Assembly (NCBI GenBank): GCA_045617225.1
Contig: JAZLIC010000024.1
Location: 1 to 14,647, forward strand
Direction of reading: 5' to 3'
DNA from: JAZLIC01 sp045617225
Lineage (GTDB): Bacteria > Bacillota > Clostridia > Monoglobales > Monoglobaceae
Length of the DNA: 14,647 nucleotides
Positions 7,665-14,647 of the stretch are shown piece after piece (the stretch's first letter is position 1; every line of letters begins with the position of its first letter). A program made the translations under genes and the position numbers. The notes beneath the pieces were generated by a model. That model made no database searches and was not told where the DNA came from. It worked only from the letters and a program-made list of their open reading frames with translations.

Positions 7665-7678
7665 TAAGAAAAGAAAGA

Positions 7679-7717
7679 GGCTGTCTAAAAACTATTGTTT
7701 CAGACAGCCATTTTTTG
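7679..7717. terminator. Bidirectional terminator between regulator and subtilase
   Basis: GGCTGTCT (7679-7686) pairs with AGACAGCC (7702-7709), and AAAAC/GTTT-like inner pairing extends the stem. ATTTTTT follows on the plus strand and a T-rich tract follows on the minus strand. It lies between the convergent ends of the regulator and subtilase genes and can serve both. Confidence 0.88.
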
Positions 7718-7721
7718 AGCA

Positions 7722-9131
7722 TTATTCTGCACTTTTTTCCGCAGAATTTAAAAATTCACGGTAGTCGGAGAGAGGATTTGCTGATTTAAGGCTTTGCCAA
7801 AGCATAAAGCGCACCATCCCTTTGTTGCTGCCGGAGAGTGTTATTGCTCCGTTTGACGGCAAATTTATTGCTTCAAGGTTTAAGAACCTGAATATATCGT
7901 CTTCATATTCCGCCACAATGCCAACTGCCGACAAATCCGTTTTGCTGTTGTTGTAAATTCTGACCTGTGTATTATCTTTGTTTACCGCGATAGGCGATAT
8001 AAAATACTCGGTATTTTCAAGCATTTTATCGACCATTGCTTCTGCGTTCACAAGGCCGTAGCCAAATGAGGTATCGTATCCCTCATCGCCTAAGTCGGTT
8101 GCGGTTTCTTTTAAAATATCTTCAAACCCTTTTGGCGTAATATCCTTATCAATACACTTTGCAATGGCTGCAAGCGCCGATATGTGCGGTGCGGAAAACG
8201 ATGTGCCGGAGGTGTCTTTAAACTTTGCCGTGACAAGGCTTTCTATACGACTTCCGGGTGCAACAAAGTCAACCGTTTCGTTCCTTTGTGAAAAATACGA
8301 TAGTTGTTTCTGCTCGTCTATTGAGCCGACGCCTATAACGCCGTCATACTTTGCCGGATAGTAGATTTTTGAATCTCCGTCATTACCTGCCGATGCAACT
8401 ACGATACATCCGTTGTTTATGGCATGTTCTACAGAAAGCCGTAGGGTTTTACTTGTTGAGCTTTCCGCCATACCGAAGCTTAAATTTATTACATCGCATT
8501 TACAAACATCAACCGCATCATAAATGGCATCAGCTATCATTGAAACTTTTGTTGAAGCGTTTTTGTCAAAGCATTTAAGTGGTATGATTTTTGCCCTGTT
8601 TGCAATACCTGTGATATATTCATTATTTGCCTCTGCCGCAATGATTCCCGAAACATAAGTACCGTGACCGACATTATCTGTTGTGTCCGTACTGCCGTTT
8701 ATATAGTTGTGAGCTAAATATTTTTCGCCTTCTTTAATAAGCAGATTCTGTTCCAAATCAGAGTGTGTCGCACCGGTATCAATCACACCGACTCGTATAT
8801 CATTCCCAAAACAACCTATATTCCACGCCTTGGAAATGTTTATGCAGTCTAAATTCCATTTTCCCGTGGCTTCGCCACCCTCGAAATCGTCAAAAAGCTT
8901 TATTTCTAAATCAGGTTCATAATATGATACCTTGTTTTCGGAAATCAGCCTATCAAGCTTTTCCTTATTTACAACACAATAATCCTGCCTCTGTGTTTTT
9001 GATGCACTTTGCAATTTAAGTGTCGGCTTTAAATATACTATGTAATTTTCACTTTCCTCTGCACTTGCGCCTGCCCAAAAAAGTCCTGCCATAAAAAGGC
9101 ACATCACACAGATTATAAATTTCCTTTTCAT
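7722..9131 (-). CDS. Exported subtilisin-like serine protease (S8)
   Basis: This is a 469-residue secreted S8 peptidase. A signal peptide occupies about residues 1-24 (positive MKRK, a hydrophobic core, then ASA). A short I9-like propeptide follows, with YIVYLKP (30-36) and a YYEPD end (70-74). The catalytic triad is intact: D118 in VIDTG, H156 in GHGT and S311 in GTSFSAP, with oxyanion-hole N250 in AGND. The protease domain ends near 370. A 95-residue C-terminal beta-sandwich follows, containing MVRFMLWQSLKSANPL (439-454), which resembles part of the SGNH protein encoded at 9528. No sortase motif or S-layer repeat is present, so it is probably released or held by the C-terminal domain. GGTGG precedes the ATG. 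It degrades protein outside the cell; specificity is unknown. Confidence 0.93.
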   Translation of the reverse strand: MKRKFIICVMCLFMAGLFWAGASAEESENYIVYLKPTLKLQSASKTQRQDYCVVNKEKLDRLISENKVSYYEPDLEIKLFDDFEGGEATGKWNLDCINISKAWNIGCFGNDIRVGVIDTGATHSDLEQNLLIKEGEKYLAHNYINGSTDTTDNVGHGTYVSGIIAAEANNEYITGIANRAKIIPLKCFDKNASTKVSMIADAIYDAVDVCKCDVINLSFGMAESSTSKTLRLSVEHAINNGCIVVASAGNDGDSKIYYPAKYDGVIGVGSIDEQKQLSYFSQRNETVDFVAPGSRIESLVTAKFKDTSGTSFSAPHISALAAIAKCIDKDITPKGFEDILKETATDLGDEGYDTSFGYGLVNAEAMVDKMLENTEYFISPIAVNKDNTQVRIYNNSKTDLSAVGIVAEYEDDIFRFLNLEAINLPSNGAITLSGSNKGMVRFMLWQSLKSANPLSDYREFLNSAEKSAE

Positions 9132-9146
9132 AAAACCACCAATCTA

Positions 9147-9174
9147 ATTATATCACAGATGCCAAAAAAGTAAA
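9147..9174 (-). promoter_or_regulatory. Promoter of the subtilase gene
   Basis: On the minus strand, TATAAT (complement of 9147-9152) lies 16 bases from TTTACT (complement of 9169-9174). The leader to the ATG at 9131 is very short, about 10 bases, and carries only the GGTGG ribosome binding site. Confidence 0.6.
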
Positions 9175-9191
9175 TACTTAAATTAAGCACA

Positions 9192-9232
9192 AATTCACTG
9201 TCCTTTTTATGGGATAGTGAATTGACTATAAT
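9192..9232 (+). promoter_or_regulatory. Palindrome and -10 box upstream of the small membrane gene
   Basis: AATTCACT (9192-9199) and AGTGAATT (9216-9223) form an inverted repeat that extends inward by TCC/GGA through one G-T pair. Right after it is a perfect -10 TATAAT (9227-9232). The palindrome covers the place of the -35 box, where no good hexamer is present, so it may be a regulator site rather than a transcribed hairpin. It ends 36 bases from the subtilase promoter and could affect both genes. Confidence 0.5.
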
Positions 9233-9270
9233 ATACTTAAAGATAAGCCGTGGGCGGAAAGGAGAATATT

Positions 9271-9435
9271 ATGTTACTTGCACCTATTTTAGTATTGTCA
9301 ATCATATTTTGGGGTTATAAGGAGGCAAAAAAGGAAAGACGGAAGGAATATGCCAAACGAATAATCGAGGTCGAACGGATGAGAGCGGAGCAGGAGAGGG
9401 CGTACATTTATGCTTCAAATGCCGATGTGGCGTAA
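9271..9435 (+). CDS. Small single-pass membrane protein, unknown function
   Basis: This 54-residue protein starts with a hydrophobic helix (LLAPILVLSIIFWGY, about 2-16), followed by a strongly charged tail rich in K, R and E (19-42) that is likely a helix or coiled coil on the cytoplasmic side. An upstream in-frame GTG (9250) is possible, but the ATG at 9271 has AAAGGAG six bases before it and is the better start. The short tail ends SNADVA. I do not recognise a family. It lies between two exported enzymes but has its own -10 box, and the downstream gene has its own strong promoter. It could be a small regulator or partner of a membrane complex; that is a guess. Confidence 0.7.
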   Translation: MLLAPILVLSIIFWGYKEAKKERRKEYAKRIIEVERMRAEQERAYIYASNADVA

Positions 9436-9447
9436 GCGAATATTTTA

Positions 9448-9476
9448 TTGACAAAAATCGGATTGTATTATATAAT
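9448..9476 (+). promoter_or_regulatory. Consensus sigma-A promoter of the SGNH gene
   Basis: TTGACA (9448-9453) and TATAAT (9471-9476) match the consensus perfectly at the optimal 17-base spacing. The start near 9483 gives a leader of about 45 bases with AAAGGTGATG as the ribosome binding site. This is the strongest-looking promoter in the window and suggests high, possibly constitutive, expression. Confidence 0.92.
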
Positions 9477-9527
9477 CAACAAGTGATGGTATTTGAATTT
9501 AAAAATATTCGTGAAAGGTGATGTAAA

Positions 9528-11258
9528 ATGAAAAAGGTTGTCAAGAAAGTTTTATCTGTTTTGGTGTCTTGCACATTTTTAATCGGAGCATTTCCGATGC
9601 TATATGTAAGTGCCGAGGGCGAAGGTGAGAAATGGGAGACATTATTATCCACAAATATGGACGGATTTGCTCAGACTTCTCAAACTCCTGCTATGGGAAC
9701 TTCCAAAACATTTAAGTCGAGCAAGATAATAGATGGCATAACAGTTAATTTAAATGTTGTAGGTGGCGGAGCGGCATTTGATGGTCAAGCTTGGTATCCG
9801 GGTAACTATTGTGCACTTTCTACACCGTCAAGCCTTGGCATTTCTACAACGGGCGCACCGGCAGAGATGGGAACCAATGTTTTGTTTGCAGACCTTGGCT
9901 GGACAAAGTGGCCCGGAAATCTCGTTAATACCGCATCAGGTCCTACTCTTGAACCGCTTTTCTTAAATAAGCCGGTAAATATTGGTGAAAAGATAAGGAT
10001 TACCGCTTGGGTATATGCAAAGGATGTAATGAACAATTGGACAAGCGGAAGCGAACAAGTATTACTTGAAGACCAGACTACACCGTTTAATGTCAGAATG
10101 TGGGCAAATCGCCCGTGGGCTGCTCTTGAAGATGTAGGATATAATGGCAACGGTGATATTCCGGATGTTACAATCAACAAGACAATGACCGCCAATAAGT
10201 GGACGGAATTTGTGCTTGAATATGAGGTTACCGAGCTTAACAAGAGCATAAATCAGTTAAACTTCAGCGTTCAGCAGGAATCCCTTGATAAGCCGTATCC
10301 GAAGGCACTTTATTTGTCAAATGTTAAGGTTGAAAGACTTGTTGAAGCAAAGGGTAGCTATAATGTTTATACAAAGAGCAATAAGGTAAAGGGTACATTC
10401 AACTTTAAACTTGATGACCCGGAAAATTACAAAGACCCTAAGATTTTGATTGCTGCATATAAAGACGGACTTATGCTCGGCGTAGATATTTTCGATTATG
10501 ACAAGGATAACAGTTGCAGTCAGTTCACTATTGAAAACGCAGGCACTGCCGACAGTGTCAGGGCGTATGTTTGGGATTATTCCGATGCGGCACCGATTAT
10601 GGATATGCCGATTGACTTAAAGCTTAATAAAGTGGTTGAGCCTATCACATACTCTATTTTGGGTGACTCTTACTCAACATTTAAGGGCTACTTACATCCG
10701 TCAACCAACCTTTCATATTATCCGATTGGAAGCAGTGCTGTAACAAGCGTAGATATGACTTGGTGGGGATTGTTTGCAAATGAGTGCGACGCAACACTTG
10801 ATGCAAATAACTCAATCTCAGGTTCGACTGTATGCTATGACGGTTATGACCCCGGAACTACTGATACAAAGAATATCAGCTTTGTAAAGAGAATCAGCGA
10901 TGTTGGTGACCCTGACCTTCTCATTATTGAAGGTGGTACAAATGATTCTTGGGCAGCTGTTGGTTTAGGCGAATATAAGTATGATGATTTTGTAGAAAAG
11001 GATTTTGAAACCTTCCGTCCGGCACTCTCTTATGTGCTTAAGACTGCAAAGGCAGAGCATCCGAAAGCCAGGATTATCTTTATGGCAAACGAGAAGCTTG
11101 GCGCTGAATTTGATGAGTCTATCCGGACCATTTGTGATTATTACGGCATTAAAGTTTTGTGGCTTTCATATATGGACAAACTTAACGGACATCCGACACC
11201 AAGCGGTATGATTGCGATTAAGAACCAGCTCATTAAATTCCTTGATGAAAACGAATAA
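9528..11258 (+). CDS. Exported SGNH/GDSL hydrolase with CBM-like N-terminus
   Basis: This 576-residue secreted protein is probably a carbohydrate or acyl esterase. A signal peptide covers about 1-29 (MKKVVKK, hydrophobic core, VSA). Residues 36-272 look like a carbohydrate-binding jelly roll of the CBM4/9 or galactose-binding type, rich in W and ending in ALYLSNVKVERL. Residues 276-370 form a second beta-sandwich with VRAYVWDYSD (344-353), similar to the C-terminal domain of the subtilase. The SGNH domain runs from 373 to the end: nucleophile S381 in LGDSYST, G432 in SGST (block II), N472 in EGGTNDS (block III) and H556 in NGHPTPSG (block V). The usual D of block V (DxxH) is absent three residues before the His; D550 is the nearest Asp. 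Carbohydrate acetylesterase is the best guess, but lipase or peptidoglycan esterase is possible. Confidence 0.88.
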   Translation: MKKVVKKVLSVLVSCTFLIGAFPMLYVSAEGEGEKWETLLSTNMDGFAQTSQTPAMGTSKTFKSSKIIDGITVNLNVVGGGAAFDGQAWYPGNYCALSTPSSLGISTTGAPAEMGTNVLFADLGWTKWPGNLVNTASGPTLEPLFLNKPVNIGEKIRITAWVYAKDVMNNWTSGSEQVLLEDQTTPFNVRMWANRPWAALEDVGYNGNGDIPDVTINKTMTANKWTEFVLEYEVTELNKSINQLNFSVQQESLDKPYPKALYLSNVKVERLVEAKGSYNVYTKSNKVKGTFNFKLDDPENYKDPKILIAAYKDGLMLGVDIFDYDKDNSCSQFTIENAGTADSVRAYVWDYSDAAPIMDMPIDLKLNKVVEPITYSILGDSYSTFKGYLHPSTNLSYYPIGSSAVTSVDMTWWGLFANECDATLDANNSISGSTVCYDGYDPGTTDTKNISFVKRISDVGDPDLLIIEGGTNDSWAAVGLGEYKYDDFVEKDFETFRPALSYVLKTAKAEHPKARIIFMANEKLGAEFDESIRTICDYYGIKVLWLSYMDKLNGHPTPSGMIAIKNQLIKFLDENE

Positions 11259-11270
11259 TTTAGGCTAAAT

Positions 11271-11302
11271 AAAATGCACTCGCTATGCGAGTGCATTTTT
11301 TA
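11271..11302. terminator. Bidirectional terminator between SGNH and EIIA genes
   Basis: A perfect 13-bp stem (11271-11283 with 11287-11299) has a TAT loop, a T run on the plus side and TTTT ATTT on the minus side. It lies 12 bases after the SGNH stop and just past the stop of the convergent EIIA gene, so it ends both transcripts. Confidence 0.92.
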
Positions 11303-11311
11303 TGCTTAGGC

Positions 11312-11791
11312 TTAGTAAAATGTATATGTTATAATCGGTTCACCTTGCTTTACAGGCCCCTCGTTTACTTTAAGGCTTTTTATACGATTTATATTTGTTA
11401 TAATCACAGGGGTGTGAAGGTCGTATCCCTTTTCGTTAAGCAGTTCAAGGTCTGCGGTAATCAAGGGCGTACCCACCTTTATGGTGTCCTTTTTTTTAAC
11501 TTTTGGATTAAAGCCTTCACCTGCAAGATTTACGGTATCTATACCGATGTGTATAAGAATTTTTGCACCGTCATTTGCGACAATCTCGCACATATGTTTT
11601 GATAAAGAAAGCTCTGAAACTATGCCGTCTACGGGAGATAAGATATGTCCGTCGGTTAATATGATTGCGGCACCTTCACCTAATACTTTTTCTGAAAACA
11701 CAGGGTCCGGTACCTGTGATATAGGTATACATATTCCGCTTGCCGGTGCATAAATGTAACCGGTATACACCTTATTGCTTTTAAAAAACAT
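11312..11791 (-). CDS. Stand-alone PTS glucose-type EIIA protein
   Basis: This 159-residue cytoplasmic phosphocarrier accepts phosphate from HPr and passes it to an EIIB domain. The whole length is one EIIA-Glc (Crr) domain: APASGICIPI (15-24), DGHILSPVDG (47-56), then LIHIGIDTVNL (79-89) with the phosphorylated His at H81. The partner His H66 is 15 residues earlier, the same spacing as H75/H90 of E. coli EIIA-Glc. The start at 11791 follows GAGGGGG; the longer reading frame to 11890 runs back through the promoter and the upstream gene's terminator and is not used. It stands alone with no EIIB or EIIC gene nearby, so it must serve a permease encoded elsewhere. In many Firmicutes such proteins support several sugar permeases, and a regulatory role is also possible. 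Confidence 0.92.
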   Translation of the reverse strand: MFFKSNKVYTGYIYAPASGICIPISQVPDPVFSEKVLGEGAAIILTDGHILSPVDGIVSELSLSKHMCEIVANDGAKILIHIGIDTVNLAGEGFNPKVKKKDTIKVGTPLITADLELLNEKGYDLHTPVIITNINRIKSLKVNEGPVKQGEPIITYTFY

Positions 11792-11815
11792 TTTATTAGC
11801 CCCCTCTTTAAAAGT

Positions 11816-11824
11816 AGTATACCA
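11816..11824 (-). promoter_or_regulatory. Extended -10 promoter of the EIIA gene
   Basis: On the minus strand TGG TATACT (complement of 11816-11824) is an extended -10 element. No good -35 lies at 16-18 bases, which is acceptable for extended -10 promoters. The start near 11809 gives a leader of about 18 bases. Confidence 0.5.
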
Positions 11825-11880
11825 AGGTAAAATGCTTTTTATTACAATGATTGTTATGCAGGAAAACTTTATAGTAATAA

Positions 11881-11920
11881 AATACGCCATATAGACAAAT
11901 AAATGCCTGTATGGCGTATT
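11881..11920 (-). terminator. Terminator of the ECF S-component gene
   Basis: AATACGCCATA (11881-11891) pairs with TATGGCGTATT (11910-11920), and the stem continues inward with one mismatch to an AATAAA loop. On the minus strand TTTTATTACT follows. It lies 12 bases after the stop of the ECF gene and separates it from the EIIA gene. Confidence 0.85.
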
Positions 11921-11932
11921 GCTTTTGTTTTT

Positions 11933-12478
11933 TTACCAAATTTTTGGGAGCTGTGGTATTGCTTTCGCTTTATGAAGGGCAATACCTACGATATATGCAA
12001 TCACAAAGTCTGCAATGTGGTGAAGAAATGTTCCGATTGCAGTTATGTATATCATAGCCGGGACAGAGTATCCGGTGGCAGGTGCAGACAGTCCGACAGA
12101 GAAGAATACCCATACAACAAGGCTTTCAAAAACGCTGTGCAGAATACCTGTCAGCAGGCAAACGAAAATTGCGTTCCACCTCTTTTTTATCATATATGCT
12201 CCAAGCAAAGCAAATATAAGATGTGTTGCCGCACGAGTGGCAACGACCAAAGGAGCGGTAAAGAAAAAACCTAGCGTAGTGCCGACCGCAGTAAGAACAG
12301 CAGTTGCAGGCGAGATAAACATTGCGATAAAGACCGGCACATGTGCCATAAGTGTAGCGCTGTACGGGCCAACTACAATCTTAAAAGGCGGGCCGACAAA
12401 AACCATTGGTATTAAAATTCCTATTGCGATAAGAAGAGCAGTAAGTACCAAATTTTTGGTGGAAAGTGTTTTCTTCAA
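11933..12478 (-). CDS. ECF-type vitamin transporter S component (substrate unknown)
   Basis: This 181-residue membrane protein of about six helices resembles substrate-binding S components of energy-coupling factor transporters, which capture a vitamin or metal and work with a shared EcfT-EcfAA' motor. The N-terminus LSTKNLVLTALLIAIGI is typical, with basic residues before the first helix. The region FKIVVGPYSATLMAHVP (33-49) and GTTLGFFFTAP (66-76) are characteristic loops and helices. I choose a TTG start at 12478 because AAAGGA lies eight bases upstream; the in-frame ATG at 12487 directly abuts that site and cannot use it. No ECF module genes are nearby, so it uses a motor encoded elsewhere (group II). 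The leader is too short for a riboswitch. A niacin-type (NiaX-like) substrate is possible, but I am not sure. Confidence 0.8.
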   Translation of the reverse strand: MKKTLSTKNLVLTALLIAIGILIPMVFVGPPFKIVVGPYSATLMAHVPVFIAMFISPATAVLTAVGTTLGFFFTAPLVVATRAATHLIFALLGAYMIKKRWNAIFVCLLTGILHSVFESLVVWVFFSVGLSAPATGYSVPAMIYITAIGTFLHHIADFVIAYIVGIALHKAKAIPQLPKIW

Positions 12479-12500
12479 GTATATCATCCTTTCTCTAAAT

Positions 12501-12546
12501 ATTTTAGCACGCTTTGAAAATCTTGTCAAATTATTAAAAATGACAA
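12501..12546 (-). promoter_or_regulatory. Promoter and dyad of the ECF S-component gene
   Basis: On the minus strand TTGACA (complement of 12524-12529) and TAAAAT (complement of 12501-12506) are 17 bases apart. Transcription should start near 12494, only about 16 bases before the TTG start codon. TTGTCA (12523-12528) and TGACAA (12541-12546) form an inverted repeat over the -35 box, a possible repressor site. Confidence 0.75.
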
Positions 12547-12609
12547 AAATTTCACAAATACGCTCTTTAATATGGGCAAAAATTTTAATAAAATATATGA
12601 GGAAAATGC

Positions 12610-12638
12610 TTGATAAATTTGAAGAATTAGGGTAAAAT
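12610..12638 (+). promoter_or_regulatory. Promoter of pgk-tpiA
   Basis: TTGATA (12610-12615) and TAAAAT (12633-12638) have 17-base spacing. The start near 12645 gives a leader of about 55 bases, AT-rich, with GGAGG nine bases before the ATG at 12701. It shows pgk has its own promoter here. Confidence 0.8.
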
Positions 12639-12700
12639 TAGCAGTGGATGAGATTACTTTGATAATTATAATTAAAATATATTTTTGGAGGTATTTTTGT

Positions 12701-13891
12701 ATGAACAAAAAGACAGTTGATGACATTCAGACAAAAGGTAAGAGGGTATTGGTGCGTTGTGACTTTAACGTTCCGATTAAGGACGGAAAAATTACAGATG
12801 AAACAAGAATTATCGGCGCCCTTCCCACAATTAAGAAGCTTATTGCCGACGGTGCAAAGGTTATCCTTTGCTCACATATGGGCAAGCCTAAGGGTGAGCC
12901 TGTTCCGGAGCTTTCGCTTGCGCCTGTTGCAGAGAGCTTGTCAAAGCATTTAGGCAAGGAAGTTGTTTTTGCAGATGATAATAATGTTGTAGGCGAAAAG
13001 GCAAAGGCTGCAGTAGCTGATATGAAGGACGGCGATGTTGTACTCCTTCAGAATACAAGATACAGAGCAGAAGAAACAAAGAACGTTGACGCATTCAGTG
13101 AAGAGCTTGCATCACTTGCCGACATTTTTGTAAATGACGCATTTGGTACAGCGCACAGAGCACACTGCTCGAATGTTGGCGTTACAAAGTATATCAAGGA
13201 CGCAGTTGGTGGCTACCTTATCAATAAGGAAATTGAGTACCTGGGCAATGCAGTAAACAATCCTGTAAGACCTTTGGTTGCAGTTCTCGGCGGCTCTAAG
13301 GTATCTTCAAAGATTTCTGTTATCAATAATCTTTTAGAGAAGGTTGATACCCTTATCATCGGTGGCGGTATGGCATATACATTTATGAACGCTTTGGGTG
13401 AGGAAGTCGGCGACTCTCTCTTAGAGGCAGATTACCTTGATTATGCAAAGGAAATGATGGCAAAGGCAGAGGAAAAGGGCGTTAAGCTTTTAATCCCTGT
13501 TGATACTGTTGTAGCAAAGGCATTTGATAATGATGCAGAGAGCAAGACAGTTGGCCGTGGCGAGATAGAAGCAGGATGGCAGGGACTTGACATCGGCGAA
13601 AAGACTATCGAGCTTTATAAAAACGCTTTAAAGGACGCAAAGACAGTTGTTTGGAACGGCCCTATGGGCGTGTTTGAGATGCCTAACTTTGCAAAGGGTA
13701 CAAACGCAATCGCTCAGATGCTTGCAGAGCTTGATGCAACCACAATTATCGGTGGCGGCGACAGTGTTGCGGCAGTAAATCAGGCAGGCCTTGGCGACAA
13801 GATGAGCCATATTTCAACAGGCGGTGGCGCTTCTCTTGAATTCTTAGAGGGTAAGGATCTTCCGGGTGTTGTGGCACTTAATGATAAATAA
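12701..13891 (+). CDS. pgk: Phosphoglycerate kinase
   Basis: This 396-residue enzyme, of the usual length for bacteria, transfers phosphate from 1,3-bisphosphoglycerate to ADP in glycolysis. The N-terminal domain holds the substrate-binding RCDFNVP (19-25), SHMGKPKG (58-65) and NDAFGTAHRAH. The C-terminal domain holds GGSKVSSKI, NGPMGVFE, GGGDSVAA and the ending HISTGGGASLEFLEGKDLPGV, all expected nucleotide and substrate sites. The start is the ATG at 12701 with GGAGG before it; the in-frame ATG at 12644 lies at or before the predicted transcription start and is not used. tpiA follows 22 bases later in the same direction with no terminator between. gap, which often precedes pgk in Firmicutes, is absent here. 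Use of AAG over AAA for lysine is frequent, as is common for highly expressed genes. Confidence 0.98.
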   Translation: MNKKTVDDIQTKGKRVLVRCDFNVPIKDGKITDETRIIGALPTIKKLIADGAKVILCSHMGKPKGEPVPELSLAPVAESLSKHLGKEVVFADDNNVVGEKAKAAVADMKDGDVVLLQNTRYRAEETKNVDAFSEELASLADIFVNDAFGTAHRAHCSNVGVTKYIKDAVGGYLINKEIEYLGNAVNNPVRPLVAVLGGSKVSSKISVINNLLEKVDTLIIGGGMAYTFMNALGEEVGDSLLEADYLDYAKEMMAKAEEKGVKLLIPVDTVVAKAFDNDAESKTVGRGEIEAGWQGLDIGEKTIELYKNALKDAKTVVWNGPMGVFEMPNFAKGTNAIAQMLAELDATTIIGGGDSVAAVNQAGLGDKMSHISTGGGASLEFLEGKDLPGVVALNDK

Positions 13892-13913
13892 GAACAGAAA
13901 GGATTGATATAAA

Positions 13914-14647
13914 TGAGAAAGAAGATTATCGCAGGAAATTGGAAGATGAATAAAACTCCGGCTGAGGCAGTTGCTTTGGTAGAGGAAATGAAGTCAAAGG
14001 TACAGGGTGCAGTATGTGATGTAGTTGTATGTCCTACCGCAGTTTGTATTCCGGGTGTTGTTGAAGCCTTAAAGGGCAGTAATATCGAAGTTGGTGCACA
14101 GAATGTTCACTTTAAGGAAAGCGGAGCATACACAGGTGAGCTTGCAGGAAATATGCTTACGGAAATCGGTGTAAAGTATGTTATTATCGGTCATAGCGAG
14201 AGAAGACAGTATTTCGGTGAAACAGACGAAACCGTAAACCTCCGCACAAAGACGGCACTTAGTGCCGGCCTTATCCCTATCATCTGTGTAGGTGAGAGCT
14301 TGACAGAGCGTGAACAGGGTATTACAGATGATACAGTACGCCGTCAGACAAAGGTTGCATTCCTCGGTATTTCTGCAGAGGATGCAAAGAAGTGCGTTAT
14401 CGCATATGAGCCTGTATGGGCAATCGGTACAGGTAAGACTGCTACCGCAGACCAAGCTGAAGAAGTATGCGGAATTATCCGTGAAACCGTAAAAGGCCTT
14501 TATGGAAGCGATGTTTCCGAGGCTATCCGTATTCAATACGGTGGCAGTATGAACGCAGGAAATGCAGCAGAGCTTTTGGCAAAGCCGAATATCGACGGTG
14601 GTTTAATCGGTGGCGCAAGCTTGAAGGCTGAAGATTTCTCAATCATT
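13914..14647 (+). CDS. tpiA: Triosephosphate isomerase (cut by window end)
   Basis: This gene interconverts dihydroxyacetone phosphate and glyceraldehyde 3-phosphate. The frame is open to the last base, giving 244 complete codons, so only a few residues of a protein of about 250 are missing. Translating from the ATG gives the full active site: K11 in GNWKMN, H94 in IGHSERR and E166 in AYEPVWAIGTG (loop 6), followed by the phosphate-binding YGGSM and GGASL. AAAGGA lies about 11 bases before the ATG, and the pgk stop is 22 bases upstream, so the two are co-transcribed. No stop occurs because the window ends. gpmI and eno often follow in this phylum but are outside view. Confidence 0.97.

Noticed and set aside
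7679..7717. Insertion-sequence end at the GGCTGTCT inverted repeat
   Set aside because: The hairpin is compact, followed by T runs, and lies between two convergent gene ends; no transposase is nearby. It is a terminator.
9806..10249. 147-codon minus-strand open frame
   Set aside because: It lies antisense within the SGNH gene with no start signal or family match.
12479..12523. Riboswitch upstream of the ECF S component
   Set aside because: The promoter -10 box ends only about 22 bases before the chosen start codon, so there is no room for an aptamer.
12045..12635. 196-codon open frame on the plus strand
   Set aside because: It is antisense to the ECF S component, whose hydrophobic, conserved protein is clearly the real gene. 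It also crosses that gene's promoter.
14069..14536. 155-codon minus-strand open frame
   Set aside because: It is antisense to tpiA, whose active-site motifs are complete; the Cys-rich translation is an artefact of the opposite strand.

Overview
The window looks like chromosomal DNA of a low-GC Gram-positive bacterium, most likely an anaerobic member of the Clostridia. The signs are AT-rich intergenic DNA, strong purine-rich ribosome binding sites of the GGAGG type, sigma-A-like promoters, Gram-positive signal peptides, an ECF-type vitamin transporter subunit and a PTS EIIA protein. I cannot name the species. No insertion sequence, integrase, CRISPR array or phage structural gene is visible.

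Layout. (1) 1-1160: a five-copy heptamer repeat, a tRNA-Leu(CAG) with its own terminator, then a divergent pair: a small XRE-type repressor (minus) and a SLOG/DUF1273-like nucleotide-binding protein (plus), bounded by strong symmetric hairpins. (2) 1163-7664: a two-gene minus-strand operon for a cytoplasmic GH50-like clan GH-A glycoside hydrolase and a 1079-residue DUF5107-TPR protein, with a divergent plus-strand regulator that carries a LacI/PBP-like sensor domain followed by a C-terminal LuxR-type HTH. (3) 7722-11258: an exported subtilase (minus), a 54-residue single-pass membrane protein (plus) and an exported CBM-like/SGNH hydrolase (plus). Both exported enzymes appear to carry the same accessory beta-sandwich domain. 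(4) 11312-12478: a stand-alone PTS EIIA-Glc protein and an orphan ECF S component, both minus, each with its own promoter and terminator. (5) 12701-14647: pgk followed by tpiA of lower glycolysis; tpiA is cut by the window end.

How the parts work together. Regions 3 and 2 suggest a plant- or polysaccharide-degrading lifestyle: secreted protease and carbohydrate-esterase-like enzymes outside, and a sugar-processing operon inside the cell controlled by a divergent sugar-sensing regulator. EIIA-Glc and pgk-tpiA are core carbohydrate metabolism. The least understood parts, and the best candidates for undescribed biology, are the GH50-like + DUF5107-TPR + sensor-LuxR module and the XRE + SLOG pair beside tRNA-Leu.
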